From Cellulomonas fimi (GTDB taxonomy: Bacteria > Actinomycetota > Actinomycetes > Actinomycetales > Cellulomonadaceae), in assembly GCF_012952065.1 (NCBI RefSeq), contig NZ_JABCJJ010000004.1, positions 62,001-126,000 of the forward strand: DNA of 64,000 nucleotides, given 5' to 3'. The position numbers and the translations under genes were made by a program. Numbering within the stretch: the stretch's first letter is position 1; each line of letters starts with the position of its first letter. Under the pieces are notes generated by a model. The model ran no database searches and was not told the DNA's origin. It was given only the letters and a program-made list of their open reading frames with translations. Below are positions 28,025-37,429 of this stretch, piece after piece.

Positions 28025-29839
28025 TCAGGTGGCGGGTGCGGCACCCGGGCCGACGACGGCAACCCCGCGTGCCGGCACGACGACGACGTCGGGCTCGACG
28101 CGGACGGGTCCCCAGGCGGCGAGCACGGCCGCGACGCCGGCCCCTGGTACCGGCACGCGCTGCTCGACCGAGGACAGGTTGACGGCCACGTGCACGCCGC
28201 CCCGTCGCACCACGACCCACGAGGCGCCCGTCGGGTCGTCCCAGGCGGCGAGCTCGTCCCACCGGACGGTCGTGGCGGCGCGGTCGCCCGTCGCGAGGTC
28301 GGGCGTCGAGCGCCGGAGCGCGAGGAGGTCGCGGTACCACGCGAGCAGGCGCGCGTGCGCGGACCGAGCCGGCTCTGACCAGTCGAGCCGGCTCGCCTCG
28401 AACGTCGACGGGCTCTGCGGGTCGGGCACGTCGAGCTCGCCCTCGACCGTCTGGTCCGGGTACAGCTCGGCCCAGCCGTGCGTGGCGAACTCGTCGTGGC
28501 GGCCGCGCCGCACGGCCGCGGCGAGCTCGGGGTCCTGGTGGTCGGTGAAGTACATCCACGGCGTTCGGGCGCCCCACTCCTCGCCCATGAAGATCATCGG
28601 CGTGTACGGCCCGACGAGCACGAGAGCCGCGGAGGCGGCGAGCGCGCCGCCGTCGAGCCGGGCCGACGGCCGGTCCCCGAGCGCGCGGTTGCCGACCTGG
28701 TCGTGGTCGGACGCGAACACCACGAACCGGTGGCCGTCCATCCCGGCCGGCACACGCGCGCCCCACGGCCGGTCGCGGAAGCCGGACCACCCGCCGTCGG
28801 GCACGAAGACGCGCGTGAGGGCGCGAGCGAGAACCTCGGGGGCCCCGAAGTCGGCGTAGTAGCCGTGCCGCTCGCCGGTGACGAGCGCGTGCACCGCGTG
28901 ATGCACGTCGTCCGCCCACTGGGCCGTCATGCCCTTGCCGCCGTCGGCCGTCGGGCTCACGGTCGCCGGGTCGTTCTGGTCGGACTCCGCGATCAGCGAG
29001 AGCGGACGACCCAGCTCGGCCGCGAGGGTCGCGACCTCGTCCGAGAGCTGTGCCAGGACGTGCACCTCGGAGTCGTCGACCAGCGCGTGCACCGCGTCGA
29101 GGCGCAGGGCGTCCAGGTGGAAGTCACGAAGCCAGTGCAGGGCGTTGTCGCAGATCCACCGGCGGACCCCCGTGGAGCCGGGGCCGTCGAGGTTGACCGC
29201 CCGGCCCCAGGGCGTCTCGTGCCGGTCGGTGAAGTACGGGCCGAACGTGTCGAGGTAGTTGCCCGAGGGGCCCAGGTGGTTGTAGACGACGTCGAGGCAC
29301 ACCGCGAGACCGCGCCCGTGGGCCGCGTCCACGAACCTCTGGAGCGCCTCGGGGCCGCCGTACGCCTCGTGCACCGCGTAGAGCGCCACCCCGTCGTACC
29401 CCCAGCCCCGCTCGCCGTCGAACGCCGCGACGGGCATGAGCTCGACCATGTCGACGCCGAGGTCCACGAGGTGGTCGAGGCGCTCGACCGCCGAGTCGAG
29501 CGTGCCCCCGGAGGTGAACGTGCCGACGTGGAGCTCGTAGACGACCGACTCGCGCACGTCACGGCCGCGCCAGCCCGCGTCGGTCCAGGTGAAGCGCCCG
29601 GAGTCGAACACCCGGCTCGCCGCATGCACGCCGGCCGGCTGCCACGCCGAACGCGGGTCCGGCCGCGGCGGGGCGTCGTCGACCGCGAACGCGTAGTCCG
29701 TCCCGTGCTCGAGGTCCGCCGAGCCGACCGGGGGCGCCCACCAGCCGTCGCCGGCCCGCTCGAGCGCGAGCCGGCGGTCCGGATCCGTCAGCACGAGCTC
29801 CACGGCCCCGGCGTCGGGGGCCCACACCCTCGGCCGCAC
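28025..29839 (-). CDS. treZ: Malto-oligosyltrehalose trehalohydrolase
   Basis: 604 residues, GH13. Releases trehalose from the maltooligosyltrehalose made by TreY. An N-terminal beta-sandwich (MRPRVWAPDAGAVELVL) precedes the barrel (VYELHVGTFTSGGTLDSAVERL, VVYNHLGPSGNYL). The nucleophile Asp is in LRLDAVHAL and the acid/base Glu in LIAESDQND. One base separates the treY stop from the GTG start (TGACGTG), so translation is coupled. Completes the TreY/TreZ route from glycogen to trehalose. Confidence 0.96.
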   Translation of the reverse strand: MRPRVWAPDAGAVELVLTDPDRRLALERAGDGWWAPPVGSADLEHGTDYAFAVDDAPPRPDPRSAWQPAGVHAASRVFDSGRFTWTDAGWRGRDVRESVVYELHVGTFTSGGTLDSAVERLDHLVDLGVDMVELMPVAAFDGERGWGYDGVALYAVHEAYGGPEALQRFVDAAHGRGLAVCLDVVYNHLGPSGNYLDTFGPYFTDRHETPWGRAVNLDGPGSTGVRRWICDNALHWLRDFHLDALRLDAVHALVDDSEVHVLAQLSDEVATLAAELGRPLSLIAESDQNDPATVSPTADGGKGMTAQWADDVHHAVHALVTGERHGYYADFGAPEVLARALTRVFVPDGGWSGFRDRPWGARVPAGMDGHRFVVFASDHDQVGNRALGDRPSARLDGGALAASAALVLVGPYTPMIFMGEEWGARTPWMYFTDHQDPELAAAVRRGRHDEFATHGWAELYPDQTVEGELDVPDPQSPSTFEASRLDWSEPARSAHARLLAWYRDLLALRRSTPDLATGDRAATTVRWDELAAWDDPTGASWVVVRRGGVHVAVNLSSVEQRVPVPGAGVAAVLAAWGPVRVEPDVVVVPARGVAVVGPGAAPAT

Positions 29840-29840
29840 G

Positions 29841-32372
29841 TCAGGCCTCCGTCCGGACGAGCAGGGCGACCGGCAGCCGGTCGAGGAGCGGCGCTATCGG
29901 CTGCACCCCGCCCTGGACCGGCCGGTCGGACAGCACGTCGACCCACGCGCCCTCGGGGAGCGCGACGGTGTGCCCCGCCCAGCCGCCCAGCCGCTCGAGC
30001 CCGATCGCGAGCCGGGTCGTCAGCGTGATCACCTCGGGCGAGCCGGCCTCGGTCCGGGCGAAGCCGAACAGGTGCCCGGTCGACGCGGCGAGCGGCACGT
30101 ACCCCGCCTGGGCGCCGACGAAGACGTTCGGCCGGTCCCGACGCACGCGAAGCGCGCGCGACGTCACCAGGAGCTTCTCGTCGGCGAGGTCGCGCGGACC
30201 GGCGCCTGCGTCGAGCCGCTCGAGACGCTCGCTGAGCGCCACGTGGTCGACGGGGCGGCGGTTGTCCGGGTCGACCAGCGTCAGGGCCGGCACCTCGGTG
30301 CCCTGGTACACGTCCGCGACGCCCGGGAGCGTGAGCTGGGCGAGCTTGGTGCCGAGGGTCGCGGCGCGCACGCCGGTGGAGGCCCGCGCCAGCCAGCCCT
30401 CCAGCAGCAGCGCGACCCGGGGGTCCTCGACCGCGCGCTCGGCGACGCCGAGCACGGCCGACTCGTACGCCTCGTCGGGCGCCGTCCACCGCGTGCGGCT
30501 CTTCGCCTCGCGCATCGCCTTGGTCAGGTACTCGTGCAGACGCTCGACGGCGATCGGGCCGTCGTCCGACCAGGTGCCCGCGAGGGTCTGCCAGAGCAGG
30601 TTCTCGGTGCGCCCGTCGAGGAGCGCCGTCCGGTAGCCCGCGGTCGCGTCGCGCAGCCGTTCGACGAGCTCGGCCCACTCGTCGGGCAGCTCGCTCAGCA
30701 CGCCCAGCCGCGCGCGCGTGTCCTCGCCGCGCTTCGTGTCGTGCGTCGAGAGCGTGGTCATCCCGACGGGCGTCTGCCACTGCGCGCGCGCGGCCCAGGC
30801 GTGCATCTCGTCCGGGCTGACCGCGAACCTGCCCGGCTCGCCGCCGACCTCGCACAGCCCGACCTCGTGGGTCCAGCGGTAGAACGCCGTGTCCTCGACG
30901 CCCTTGGCCATGACGGCGCCGCACGTCTGCTGGAACCGCACGACCAGCTCGTCGCGACGTGCGCCGCGCGTCTGGCCGGCGCTCCCGGCCTCGCGGCCGA
31001 GGAGCAGGTCGACCAGCACGTCCATGGTGGCCCAGCGCTCCTCCGCGAGGCGCGAGCGGGCGACCTCCGCCGCCGCGAGCATCGCGTCGACGCTGTCCCG
31101 GTGGACCTCCTCGCCCGGCACCACGTACGCCCGGTAGCGGTCGAAGGCGACGAGCAGCTCGACCAGGCAGTCCTCGAGCGCGCGCCAGGTGTGGTCCCGC
31201 AGCCGCAGGTCGTCCCGGCAGATCCCCGCGGCGAGCTCGGTGAGGCGGTGGACCTCGGCGTAGAGGGCGCCGTCGACGATCTCGCGCTTCGCGCGCTCGA
31301 TCACGTGGGGCAACGCGTCGGGGCTGTCGCCGGCGACGCGGTGCATCACCGCACCGAGGGTCGCCGTGCCTGCCGGATCGGTGAACGTGGACTGCAGCCG
31401 CCACAGCGACTCGTAGCCCGTGGTGCCGACCGTTGCCCAGTCGGGAGGCAGCTCCTCGTCGCCGGCCAGGATCTTCTCGACCGCGACCCACGCGCCACCG
31501 CTCTGCTCAGCCAGGCGCGCGAGATACCCGGTGGGGTCGGCGAGGCCGTCAGGGTGGTCGATCCGGAGCCCGTCGAGCGTGCCGTCGTGCACGAGCTCGA
31601 GCACGAGCGCGTGCGTCGCGTCGAAGACCTCGGCGTCCTCGACCCGGACCGCGGCGAGCGTGCCCACGTCGAAGAAGCGCCGGTAGTTGAGCTCCTCGTC
31701 GGCGACGCGCCAGTACGCGAGCCGGTAGTGCTGGCGGTCCAGCAGCTCCGCGAGCGGCAGCGCGGACGTCCCGGCGCGCACCGGGAACACGTGGTCGTAG
31801 TAGCGGAGCACGTCGACCTCGCCCCCGTCCTCGAGGCCGGGCACCACCATCCGGTCGAGGGTGACCTCGCCGCGGCCGAGGACCGCGCCGATCCGGTCGC
31901 CGAGCACCGGCATGAGCAGCGCGCCGTCGCCGGCCGACCAGTCGACGTCGAACCAGGCGGCGTACGCCGACTCCGGCCCGTGCGCGAGGACGGACCACAG
32001 TGCCCGGTTGTGCCAGGCCGGGGTCGGCACGGCCATGTGGTTCGGCACGATGTCGAGGATCAGCCCGAGGCCCCGGGCCGTCGCGGCGGCGCGGAGGCGG
32101 TCCAGGGCCTCGCGGCCCCCGAGCACGGGGGAGACCTCGTCGTGGTCGACGACGTCGTACCCGTGCGTCGAGCCCGGTGCCGCCCGCAGGACGGGGGAGA
32201 GGTAGACGTGCGTGACCCCCAGGTCCGCGAGGTACGGCACGAGCGCGGCGGCGTCGTCCAGCGTGAGGTCGGCGCCCAGCTGCAGGCGGTACGTCGAGAC
32301 CGGCGTGGGACGACCGGCAGCCGGACGACGCCGCGCCGACCCGGTCGGCGTGGGCTCGTGCGCCTCGCTCAC
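29841..32372 (-). CDS. treY: (1->4)-alpha-D-glucan 1-alpha-D-glucosylmutase (maltooligosyltrehalose synthase)
   Basis: 843 residues, GH13. Converts the reducing end of a malto-oligosaccharide into an alpha,alpha-1,1-linked trehalosyl end. TYRLQLGADLTLDDAAALVPYL and YLSPVLRAAPGSTHGYDVVDH open the barrel; DGLRIDHPDGLADP holds the nucleophile region. The GTG at 32372 overlaps the glgX stop by 4 bases (GTGA). Length is in the usual range for the family. Middle gene of the trehalose operon. Confidence 0.96.
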   Translation of the reverse strand: MSEAHEPTPTGSARRRPAAGRPTPVSTYRLQLGADLTLDDAAALVPYLADLGVTHVYLSPVLRAAPGSTHGYDVVDHDEVSPVLGGREALDRLRAAATARGLGLILDIVPNHMAVPTPAWHNRALWSVLAHGPESAYAAWFDVDWSAGDGALLMPVLGDRIGAVLGRGEVTLDRMVVPGLEDGGEVDVLRYYDHVFPVRAGTSALPLAELLDRQHYRLAYWRVADEELNYRRFFDVGTLAAVRVEDAEVFDATHALVLELVHDGTLDGLRIDHPDGLADPTGYLARLAEQSGGAWVAVEKILAGDEELPPDWATVGTTGYESLWRLQSTFTDPAGTATLGAVMHRVAGDSPDALPHVIERAKREIVDGALYAEVHRLTELAAGICRDDLRLRDHTWRALEDCLVELLVAFDRYRAYVVPGEEVHRDSVDAMLAAAEVARSRLAEERWATMDVLVDLLLGREAGSAGQTRGARRDELVVRFQQTCGAVMAKGVEDTAFYRWTHEVGLCEVGGEPGRFAVSPDEMHAWAARAQWQTPVGMTTLSTHDTKRGEDTRARLGVLSELPDEWAELVERLRDATAGYRTALLDGRTENLLWQTLAGTWSDDGPIAVERLHEYLTKAMREAKSRTRWTAPDEAYESAVLGVAERAVEDPRVALLLEGWLARASTGVRAATLGTKLAQLTLPGVADVYQGTEVPALTLVDPDNRRPVDHVALSERLERLDAGAGPRDLADEKLLVTSRALRVRRDRPNVFVGAQAGYVPLAASTGHLFGFARTEAGSPEVITLTTRLAIGLERLGGWAGHTVALPEGAWVDVLSDRPVQGGVQPIAPLLDRLPVALLVRTEA

Positions 32373-34516
32373 GCGGAGCCCAGCCCCGACGCACCGGCGC
32401 CGGCGGTCCCTGCCGGGCGGGTGAGCACCACGGTGCTGCGGGCGGTCACCTTGACCACGGAGGCGGCGTCGACGCTCTCGCCGACCTCGAGGTTGTGGTC
32501 GGTGTCGAGGACGCAGGTCCACTCGGCCCCGAAGTCGGCCGGCGGCAGCGTGAACGTGAGGTCGTCCGGGCTCGCGTTGAACATGACCAGGAAGCTGTCG
32601 TCGACGATCGGCTCGCCGCGCGGGTCGGGCTCGCTGATCGCCTCGCCGTTGAGGAACACCATGACCGCGCGGGCGTGGTCGACCTCCCACGCCTCCTGGC
32701 GCATGTTCTCACCGGACGGCGTGAACCAGGCGATGTCACGCAGGTTCGACTCGCGGTCCTGGTCGGGCTGCCCGGCGAAGAACCGGCGGCGCCGCAGGAC
32801 CGGGTGGTCGCGCCGCAGTCGCACGAGCCGTTGCGTGAACTCGACCAGCGCGAGGCGCGGCGCGTCGAGGTTCCAGTCGATCCACGACAGCTCGTTGTCC
32901 TGGGCGTAGACGTTGTTGTTGCCCTGCTGGGTCCGTCCGAGCTCGTCGCCGTGCGCGATCATCGGGACCCCCTGGGAGAGCAGCAGGGTCGTGAGGAAGT
33001 TGCGCTGCTGGCGGCCGCGCAGGGCGCGGACCTCCGGATCCGACGTCGGCCCCTCGACCCCGCAGTTCCACGAGCGGTTGTGGCTCTCGCCGTCCTTGTT
33101 GTCCTCGCCGTTCGCCTCGTTGTGCTTCTCGTTGTAGGAGACGAGGTCGGCGAGCGTGAAGCCGTCGTGCGCGGTGACGAAGTTCACGGATGCGATCGGC
33201 TTGCGGCCCGTGTGCTCGTAGAGGTCCGAGGAGCCCGCGATCCGGCTCGCGAACTGCGCGAGGGTCGAGGGCTCGCCGCGCCAGAAGTCGCGGACCGTGT
33301 CGCGGTAGTCGCCGTTCCACTCGCTCCACAGCGGCGGGAACCCGCCGACCTGGTACCCGCCCGCGCCGAGGTCCCACGGCTCGGCGATCAGCTTGACCTG
33401 GCTGATGACCGGGTCCTGCTGGACCATGTCGAAGAACGCGGACAGGCGGTCGACCTCGTGGAACTGGCGCGCCAGCGTCGACGCGAGGTCGAAGCGGAAC
33501 CCGTCGACGTGCATGTCCTGCACCCAGTAACGCAGCGAGTCCATGATCAGCTGCAGCACGTGGGGGTGGCGCATGAGCAGCGAGTTCCCGGTGCCGGTCG
33601 TGTCGAAGTAGTGCGCCTGGTCGTCGTCGACGAGCCGGTAGTAGGCCGCGTTGTCGATGCCGCGGAACGAGAGCGTCGGGCCCAGGTGGTTGCCCTCGGC
33701 CGTGTGGTTGTAGACGACGTCGAGGATCACCTCGATATCCGCGGCGTGCAGCGCCTTGACCATGGCCTTGAAGTCCTGGACCTGCTGGCCGGGCTGGCCG
33801 AGGGCACTGTAGCCGTTGTGGGGGGCGAAGAACCCGATCGTGTTGTAGCCCCAGTAGTTCGAGAGCCCCTTCTCCACGAGGTGGGGGTCGTTGACGAACT
33901 GGTGCACGGGCATGAGCTCGATCGCGGTCACGCCGAGCGACGCGAGATGGTCGACGATCGCCGGGTGCGCGATGCCCGCGTAGGTGCCGCGCAGCTCCTC
34001 CGGGACGTCCGGGTGACGCATCGTCAGGCCCTTGACGTGAGCCTCGTAGATCACGCTCGCGTGGTACTCGTGCTGCGGGGGACGGTCGTGGCCCCAGTCG
34101 AAGAACGGGTTGATCACGACCGACGTCATCGTGTGGCCCGCGGAGTCGTCGTCGTTGCGCTCGTCGGGCGCGTCGAACCGGTAGGAGAACAGGGACGGGT
34201 CGCCGTCGATCTGCCCGTCGATCGCCTTGGCGTACGGGTCGAGCAGCAGCTTGCTGGGGTTGCACCGGTGCCCGTTCGCGGGGTCGTACGGGCCGTGCAC
34301 GCGGTAGCCGTAACGCTGCCCGGGGTTCAGCCCGGGGACGTACGCGTGCCAGACGAAGCCGTCCACCTCGGTCAGCTCGATCCGGGTCTCGCCACCGTCG
34401 TCGGCGATGAGGCACAGCTCGACCCGCTCCGCCACCTCGGAGAACAGCGCGAAGTTCGTGCCCGTCCCGTCGAACGTCGCGCCGAGCGGGTAGGGGTGTC
34501 CAGGCCAGATCTGCAT
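32369..34516 (-). CDS. glgX: Glycogen debranching enzyme GlgX/TreX
   Basis: 715 residues, GH13_11. Isoamylase-type debranching enzyme that hydrolyses alpha-1,6 branches. An N-terminal CBM48-like domain (YPLGATFDGTGTNFALFSEVAERVELCL) is followed by the barrel with VVYNHTAEGNHLGP, the nucleophile region FRFDLASTLAR and the acid/base region LIAEPWDLGAGGYQVG. In a treX-treY-treZ arrangement it supplies linear chains to TreY. The ATG at 34516 is used; the GTG two codons earlier is equally possible, and neither has a strong ribosome binding site, so a short leader or leaderless message is likely. First gene of the operon. Confidence 0.95.
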   Translation of the reverse strand: MQIWPGHPYPLGATFDGTGTNFALFSEVAERVELCLIADDGGETRIELTEVDGFVWHAYVPGLNPGQRYGYRVHGPYDPANGHRCNPSKLLLDPYAKAIDGQIDGDPSLFSYRFDAPDERNDDDSAGHTMTSVVINPFFDWGHDRPPQHEYHASVIYEAHVKGLTMRHPDVPEELRGTYAGIAHPAIVDHLASLGVTAIELMPVHQFVNDPHLVEKGLSNYWGYNTIGFFAPHNGYSALGQPGQQVQDFKAMVKALHAADIEVILDVVYNHTAEGNHLGPTLSFRGIDNAAYYRLVDDDQAHYFDTTGTGNSLLMRHPHVLQLIMDSLRYWVQDMHVDGFRFDLASTLARQFHEVDRLSAFFDMVQQDPVISQVKLIAEPWDLGAGGYQVGGFPPLWSEWNGDYRDTVRDFWRGEPSTLAQFASRIAGSSDLYEHTGRKPIASVNFVTAHDGFTLADLVSYNEKHNEANGEDNKDGESHNRSWNCGVEGPTSDPEVRALRGRQQRNFLTTLLLSQGVPMIAHGDELGRTQQGNNNVYAQDNELSWIDWNLDAPRLALVEFTQRLVRLRRDHPVLRRRRFFAGQPDQDRESNLRDIAWFTPSGENMRQEAWEVDHARAVMVFLNGEAISEPDPRGEPIVDDSFLVMFNASPDDLTFTLPPADFGAEWTCVLDTDHNLEVGESVDAASVVKVTARSTVVLTRPAGTAGAGASGLGSA

Positions 34517-34672
34517 GTGCACAGGGTGCCAGGCGATCGGCCCGGGCCGCGCGGCGAACGACCGGACCGGGGCCGACGTCACACGCGGAGATACCATGGC
34601 GGCGCGACGGCCGGGACGACGGCCGCGCAGGCGCGACGTCGCCGTCGGTGGTGCGTGGAGAGGGGTGCGGAC

Positions 34673-35077
34673 GTGGCGGTGCAGCAGCGGAGCACCCGTC
34701 AGCGGGCGGCGATCGTCGACCTGCTCGAGGACGTCGGTGAGTTCCGCAGCGCGCAGCAGCTGCACGAGCTGCTGACCACCAAGGGGTCGACCGTGGGTCT
34801 GGCCACCGTGTACCGCGCGATGCAGGCGCTCACCGAGAGCGGGGACGTCGACGTGCTGCGGGCGGGGGACGGCGAGGCGCTCTACCGGCGGTGCGTCCGG
34901 CGCGCCCACCACCACCACCTCGTCTGCCGCACGTGCGGGACGGCGATCGAGATCGACGGTCCGGGCGTCGAGGCGTGGGCGGCGACGGTCGGGGCGGCGC
35001 ACGGGTTCACCGAGATCGACCACACCGTCGAGCTGTTCGGCACGTGCGGGTCGTGCGGGGCGGGCGCCCCGGACTGA
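34673..35077 (+). CDS. zur: Fur family regulator, Zur-like
   Basis: 134 residues. Winged-helix N-terminus (TRQRAAIVDLLEDVGEFRSAQQLHELL, VGLATVYRAMQAL) and a dimerisation/metal domain with RAHHHHLVCRTCGTAIEI and FGTCGSCG. The CxxC pairs and the histidine cluster support a zinc-binding Fur-family protein, and the overall pattern is that of actinobacterial Zur; Fur itself cannot be excluded. GAGAGGGG lies 7 bases before the GTG at 34673. Divergent from glgX, convergent with a permease. No Zur box is visible nearby, so targets are elsewhere. Confidence 0.88.
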   Translation: MAVQQRSTRQRAAIVDLLEDVGEFRSAQQLHELLTTKGSTVGLATVYRAMQALTESGDVDVLRAGDGEALYRRCVRRAHHHHLVCRTCGTAIEIDGPGVEAWAATVGAAHGFTEIDHTVELFGTCGSCGAGAPD

Positions 35078-35128
35078 CGGCCCGTGCGCGTGGTTCGCGC
35101 GCCGTCCCGCACGCGATCGCATGCACGA

Positions 35129-35995
35129 TCAAGGCTCGACGGTCGTCGACGCGTCCAGCGCGGTCGTCACCTGGTCGGGTGCGCCGAACCGCGCGAGACT
35201 CATCGCGCCGGCCAGGACCAGGGCGAAACCGGCGACCGCCGTCCCGGTGGCACCCGGGAGCGCTCGGTCCCCCGCGAGCAGCGCACCGAGCGCGGAACCG
35301 ACGACGGTCTCGGTCGCGACCATCGCTGCGGTCGCCGCCACGACCGTCGTCCGCTGGAGGGCCATGGCCGCCAGCAGGAGCCCGAGCAGGCCCCCGAACC
35401 CCATGGCCCACGCCGCCGGGTCGGCGACGACGACGTCGGGTGCGTACCCACGCAGGATGCGCGCGCCGAGCGCGAGCACCGCGAACGCCGCGCCCGACAG
35501 GACGCCCAGCACGAGCCCCACGCGCGGCCCCGCCGGTCTCCGCGCGGCCGCGGCCGCGGCGAGCACCAGGATGGCGAGCGCGACGAGGAGACCGTGCCGG
35601 GTGCCCGCCGGCACGGCGTCGGAGCGGTGGGCGCTCGCGGAGGCGGCGAGGAGCACCAGCCCGCCGACCACGCCCACGACGGCGCCTGCCTCCAGGCGGC
35701 TCAGCCGCGTGCGGAGCAGCACGACCGACAGCGCCGCCGTCACGGCGAGGCTCGACGCGCGGCCCGACTGGACCACGAACAGCGGCAGCGTGCGCAACGC
35801 GAGGAACGAGAGCGCGAAACCGGTCGCGACGAGACCGAGCGCGGCCAGGTAGACGGGTCGCCGTGCGAGCCGGACGAGCAGACCGGCGTCGAGACCCGGA
35901 CGCGTGCGCTCCTGGCGGGCCGCGCGCGCCTGGAGCACCGCGGCAGCCCCGGAGCACAGCGCGGCGGCGGCTACGCCGATCAGGGCAAGCGACAC
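35129..35995 (-). CDS. DMT/EamA-like multi-pass membrane transporter
   Basis: 288 residues from the GTG at 35995, chosen for the GGAGGAG 4 bases upstream; a TTG at 36019 would add eight residues. About ten hydrophobic segments arranged as two five-helix halves (LALIGVAAAALCSGAAAVLQA through LGVLSGAAFAVLALGARILRG to AVAGFALVLAGAMSLARFG) fit the drug/metabolite transporter superfamily. The N-terminal half resembles proteins annotated as DMT family or magnesium-transporter-like. Substrate unknown. Divergent from the glycolipid-like cluster. Confidence 0.8.
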   Translation of the reverse strand: MSLALIGVAAAALCSGAAAVLQARAARQERTRPGLDAGLLVRLARRPVYLAALGLVATGFALSFLALRTLPLFVVQSGRASSLAVTAALSVVLLRTRLSRLEAGAVVGVVGGLVLLAASASAHRSDAVPAGTRHGLLVALAILVLAAAAAARRPAGPRVGLVLGVLSGAAFAVLALGARILRGYAPDVVVADPAAWAMGFGGLLGLLLAAMALQRTTVVAATAAMVATETVVGSALGALLAGDRALPGATGTAVAGFALVLAGAMSLARFGAPDQVTTALDASTTVEP

Positions 35996-36028
35996 GACAC
36001 TCCTCCAGGGACCCGACAATTCGCCCAG

Positions 36029-36054
36029 GTAGCCACGCGGCCTGCGTAGGCTAC
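36029..36054. promoter_or_regulatory. Candidate promoter/operator upstream of the surface-glycan cluster
   Basis: GTAGCC (36029-36034) and GGCTAC (36049-36054) form a perfect 6-base inverted repeat; TAGGCT (36047-36052) inside the right arm could be a -10 box for the rightward cluster starting at 36098. Position and symmetry only. Confidence 0.35.
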
Positions 36055-36097
36055 GCCCGACCCCGCGGGCAGCGAGGCACAGTCACGAGGGGAACCA

Positions 36098-37429
36098 GTG
36101 GGAACGGTAGCGCCAGCGGAGCGCGGCACAGCAGCCGCGGTCTCTGCGTTCCCGTGGCGGGTCGTGCTCGTCCTCTTCGCCGCGATGACGGTCATCCTGT
36201 CGATCGTGGTCGCGCTCGCCTCGCGCACCGTGCCGCGCGCCGAGCCGATCCTCCAGGGTCCGTCCTGGCTCGACGGCTGGTTCCAGTACGACGCGGGCTG
36301 GTACCACGCGATCGCCACGTCGGGGTACTCGTACACCCCCGGGCAGCAGTCCTCGATCGCGTTCTTCCCGACCTACCCGCTGACGGTGCGCGGGCTCGGA
36401 GGCGTGCTGGGCGACTACCAGCTCGCCGGCTCGCTGGTCGGCGTGCTCGCGGGCGCCGCCGCGGTGGCGCTGTTCGGTGGCTGGGTCTGGCGACGGCTGC
36501 CCCGCGCCGGTGCCGTCACGGCGATCGCCGTGCTGATGCTGTACCCCTACGCGTTCTTCCTGTACGGCGCGATGTACGCCGACTCGCTGTTCCTGCTCAC
36601 GGCCGTGGGCGCGTTCCTGCTCCTCGAGCGGCGCATGTACTGGCTCGCGGGCCTCGTCGGCGCTCTCGCGACGGCGGGTCGACCGGTCGGCGTCGCGGTC
36701 GCGATCGGCCTCGTCGTCAGGATGCTCGAGCTGCGGGCCCAGGACCGGGCCGACGTGGAGGTGCGGAGCCGCGTCGAGTCGCCCGCCCCGGCTCGGCTGC
36801 GTGGGTCGGCGGACACGCGCGTGCCGTCCTCGCCCGGCGCACCAGGCTCGCCGCAGCGCCGTGCCGGGCTCGTGCCACCTGCCCCGATCCCTTGGCGCGC
36901 ACTCGTCGGGGCCGTCACCGCTGTGCGCTGGCGCGAGGCCGGCGTGCTGCTCTCGGGGGCGGGGCTGCTGGCCTGGTCGGTCTTCCTGTGGATCGAGTTC
37001 GGGAACCCGCTGGCCTTCGTCGAGGTGGAGTCGGCTCCCGGCTGGAACCAGGGCGTCGGGCCGCGCACGTGGTTCAAGATCACGTTCCTGGGGACCCTGG
37101 TGAGGGGACCGTACGACGTCGCTGCGCTGCTCACGCTCCAGGCCCTCGCGTGCCTCGCCGCGATCCTGCTGCTGCGGCGGGTCTGGCGGCGGTTCGGCTG
37201 GGGCTACCTCGCGTACGCCGCGGTCGTGCTCGCGATCCCGGTGATCGGCACGAAGGACTTCATGGGGACCGGCCGGTACGTGCTCGTGGCGTTCCCCGTG
37301 ATGGCCGCGGCCGGCGACCTCCTGGCCACCACCGAGCGCCGCTGGGCGCGACCCGTGGCGCTGGTCGCGTGCGGGACACTCCTCGTGGTGCTCACCACGC
37401 TGTACGGACGGGGGATCGCGGTCTCATGA
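36098..37429 (+). CDS. Polytopic GPI-mannosyltransferase (PIG-V)-like membrane glycosyltransferase
   Basis: 443 residues. Around nine to ten membrane segments. The first extracytoplasmic loop carries WFQYDAGWYHAIATSGYSY, the D-x-x-WY-x-x-IA-x-x-GY signature of PIG-V-like GT-C enzymes that use polyprenyl-phosphate sugars. A hydrophilic loop at about 205-265 is charged and then Pro/Ala-rich. GAGGGG precedes the GTG. Its TGA overlaps the ATG of the GT2 gene (ATGA). Predicted to transfer a sugar from a lipid carrier to an acceptor on the outer face of the membrane; acceptor unknown. Confidence 0.8.
   Translation: MGTVAPAERGTAAAVSAFPWRVVLVLFAAMTVILSIVVALASRTVPRAEPILQGPSWLDGWFQYDAGWYHAIATSGYSYTPGQQSSIAFFPTYPLTVRGLGGVLGDYQLAGSLVGVLAGAAAVALFGGWVWRRLPRAGAVTAIAVLMLYPYAFFLYGAMYADSLFLLTAVGAFLLLERRMYWLAGLVGALATAGRPVGVAVAIGLVVRMLELRAQDRADVEVRSRVESPAPARLRGSADTRVPSSPGAPGSPQRRAGLVPPAPIPWRALVGAVTAVRWREAGVLLSGAGLLAWSVFLWIEFGNPLAFVEVESAPGWNQGVGPRTWFKITFLGTLVRGPYDVAALLTLQALACLAAILLLRRVWRRFGWGYLAYAAVVLAIPVIGTKDFMGTGRYVLVAFPVMAAAGDLLATTERRWARPVALVACGTLLVVLTTLYGRGIAVS

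Noticed and set aside
29970-32909. A 979-codon plus-strand frame antisense to treY and glgX
   Set aside because: Same artefact: Arg/Val/Asp-rich, no family, and the opposite strand holds two unmistakable GH13 enzymes.
35086-35100. GCGCG-TGGTT-CGCGC hairpin between zur and the membrane transporter
   Set aside because: Five base pairs only, expected by chance at this base composition.
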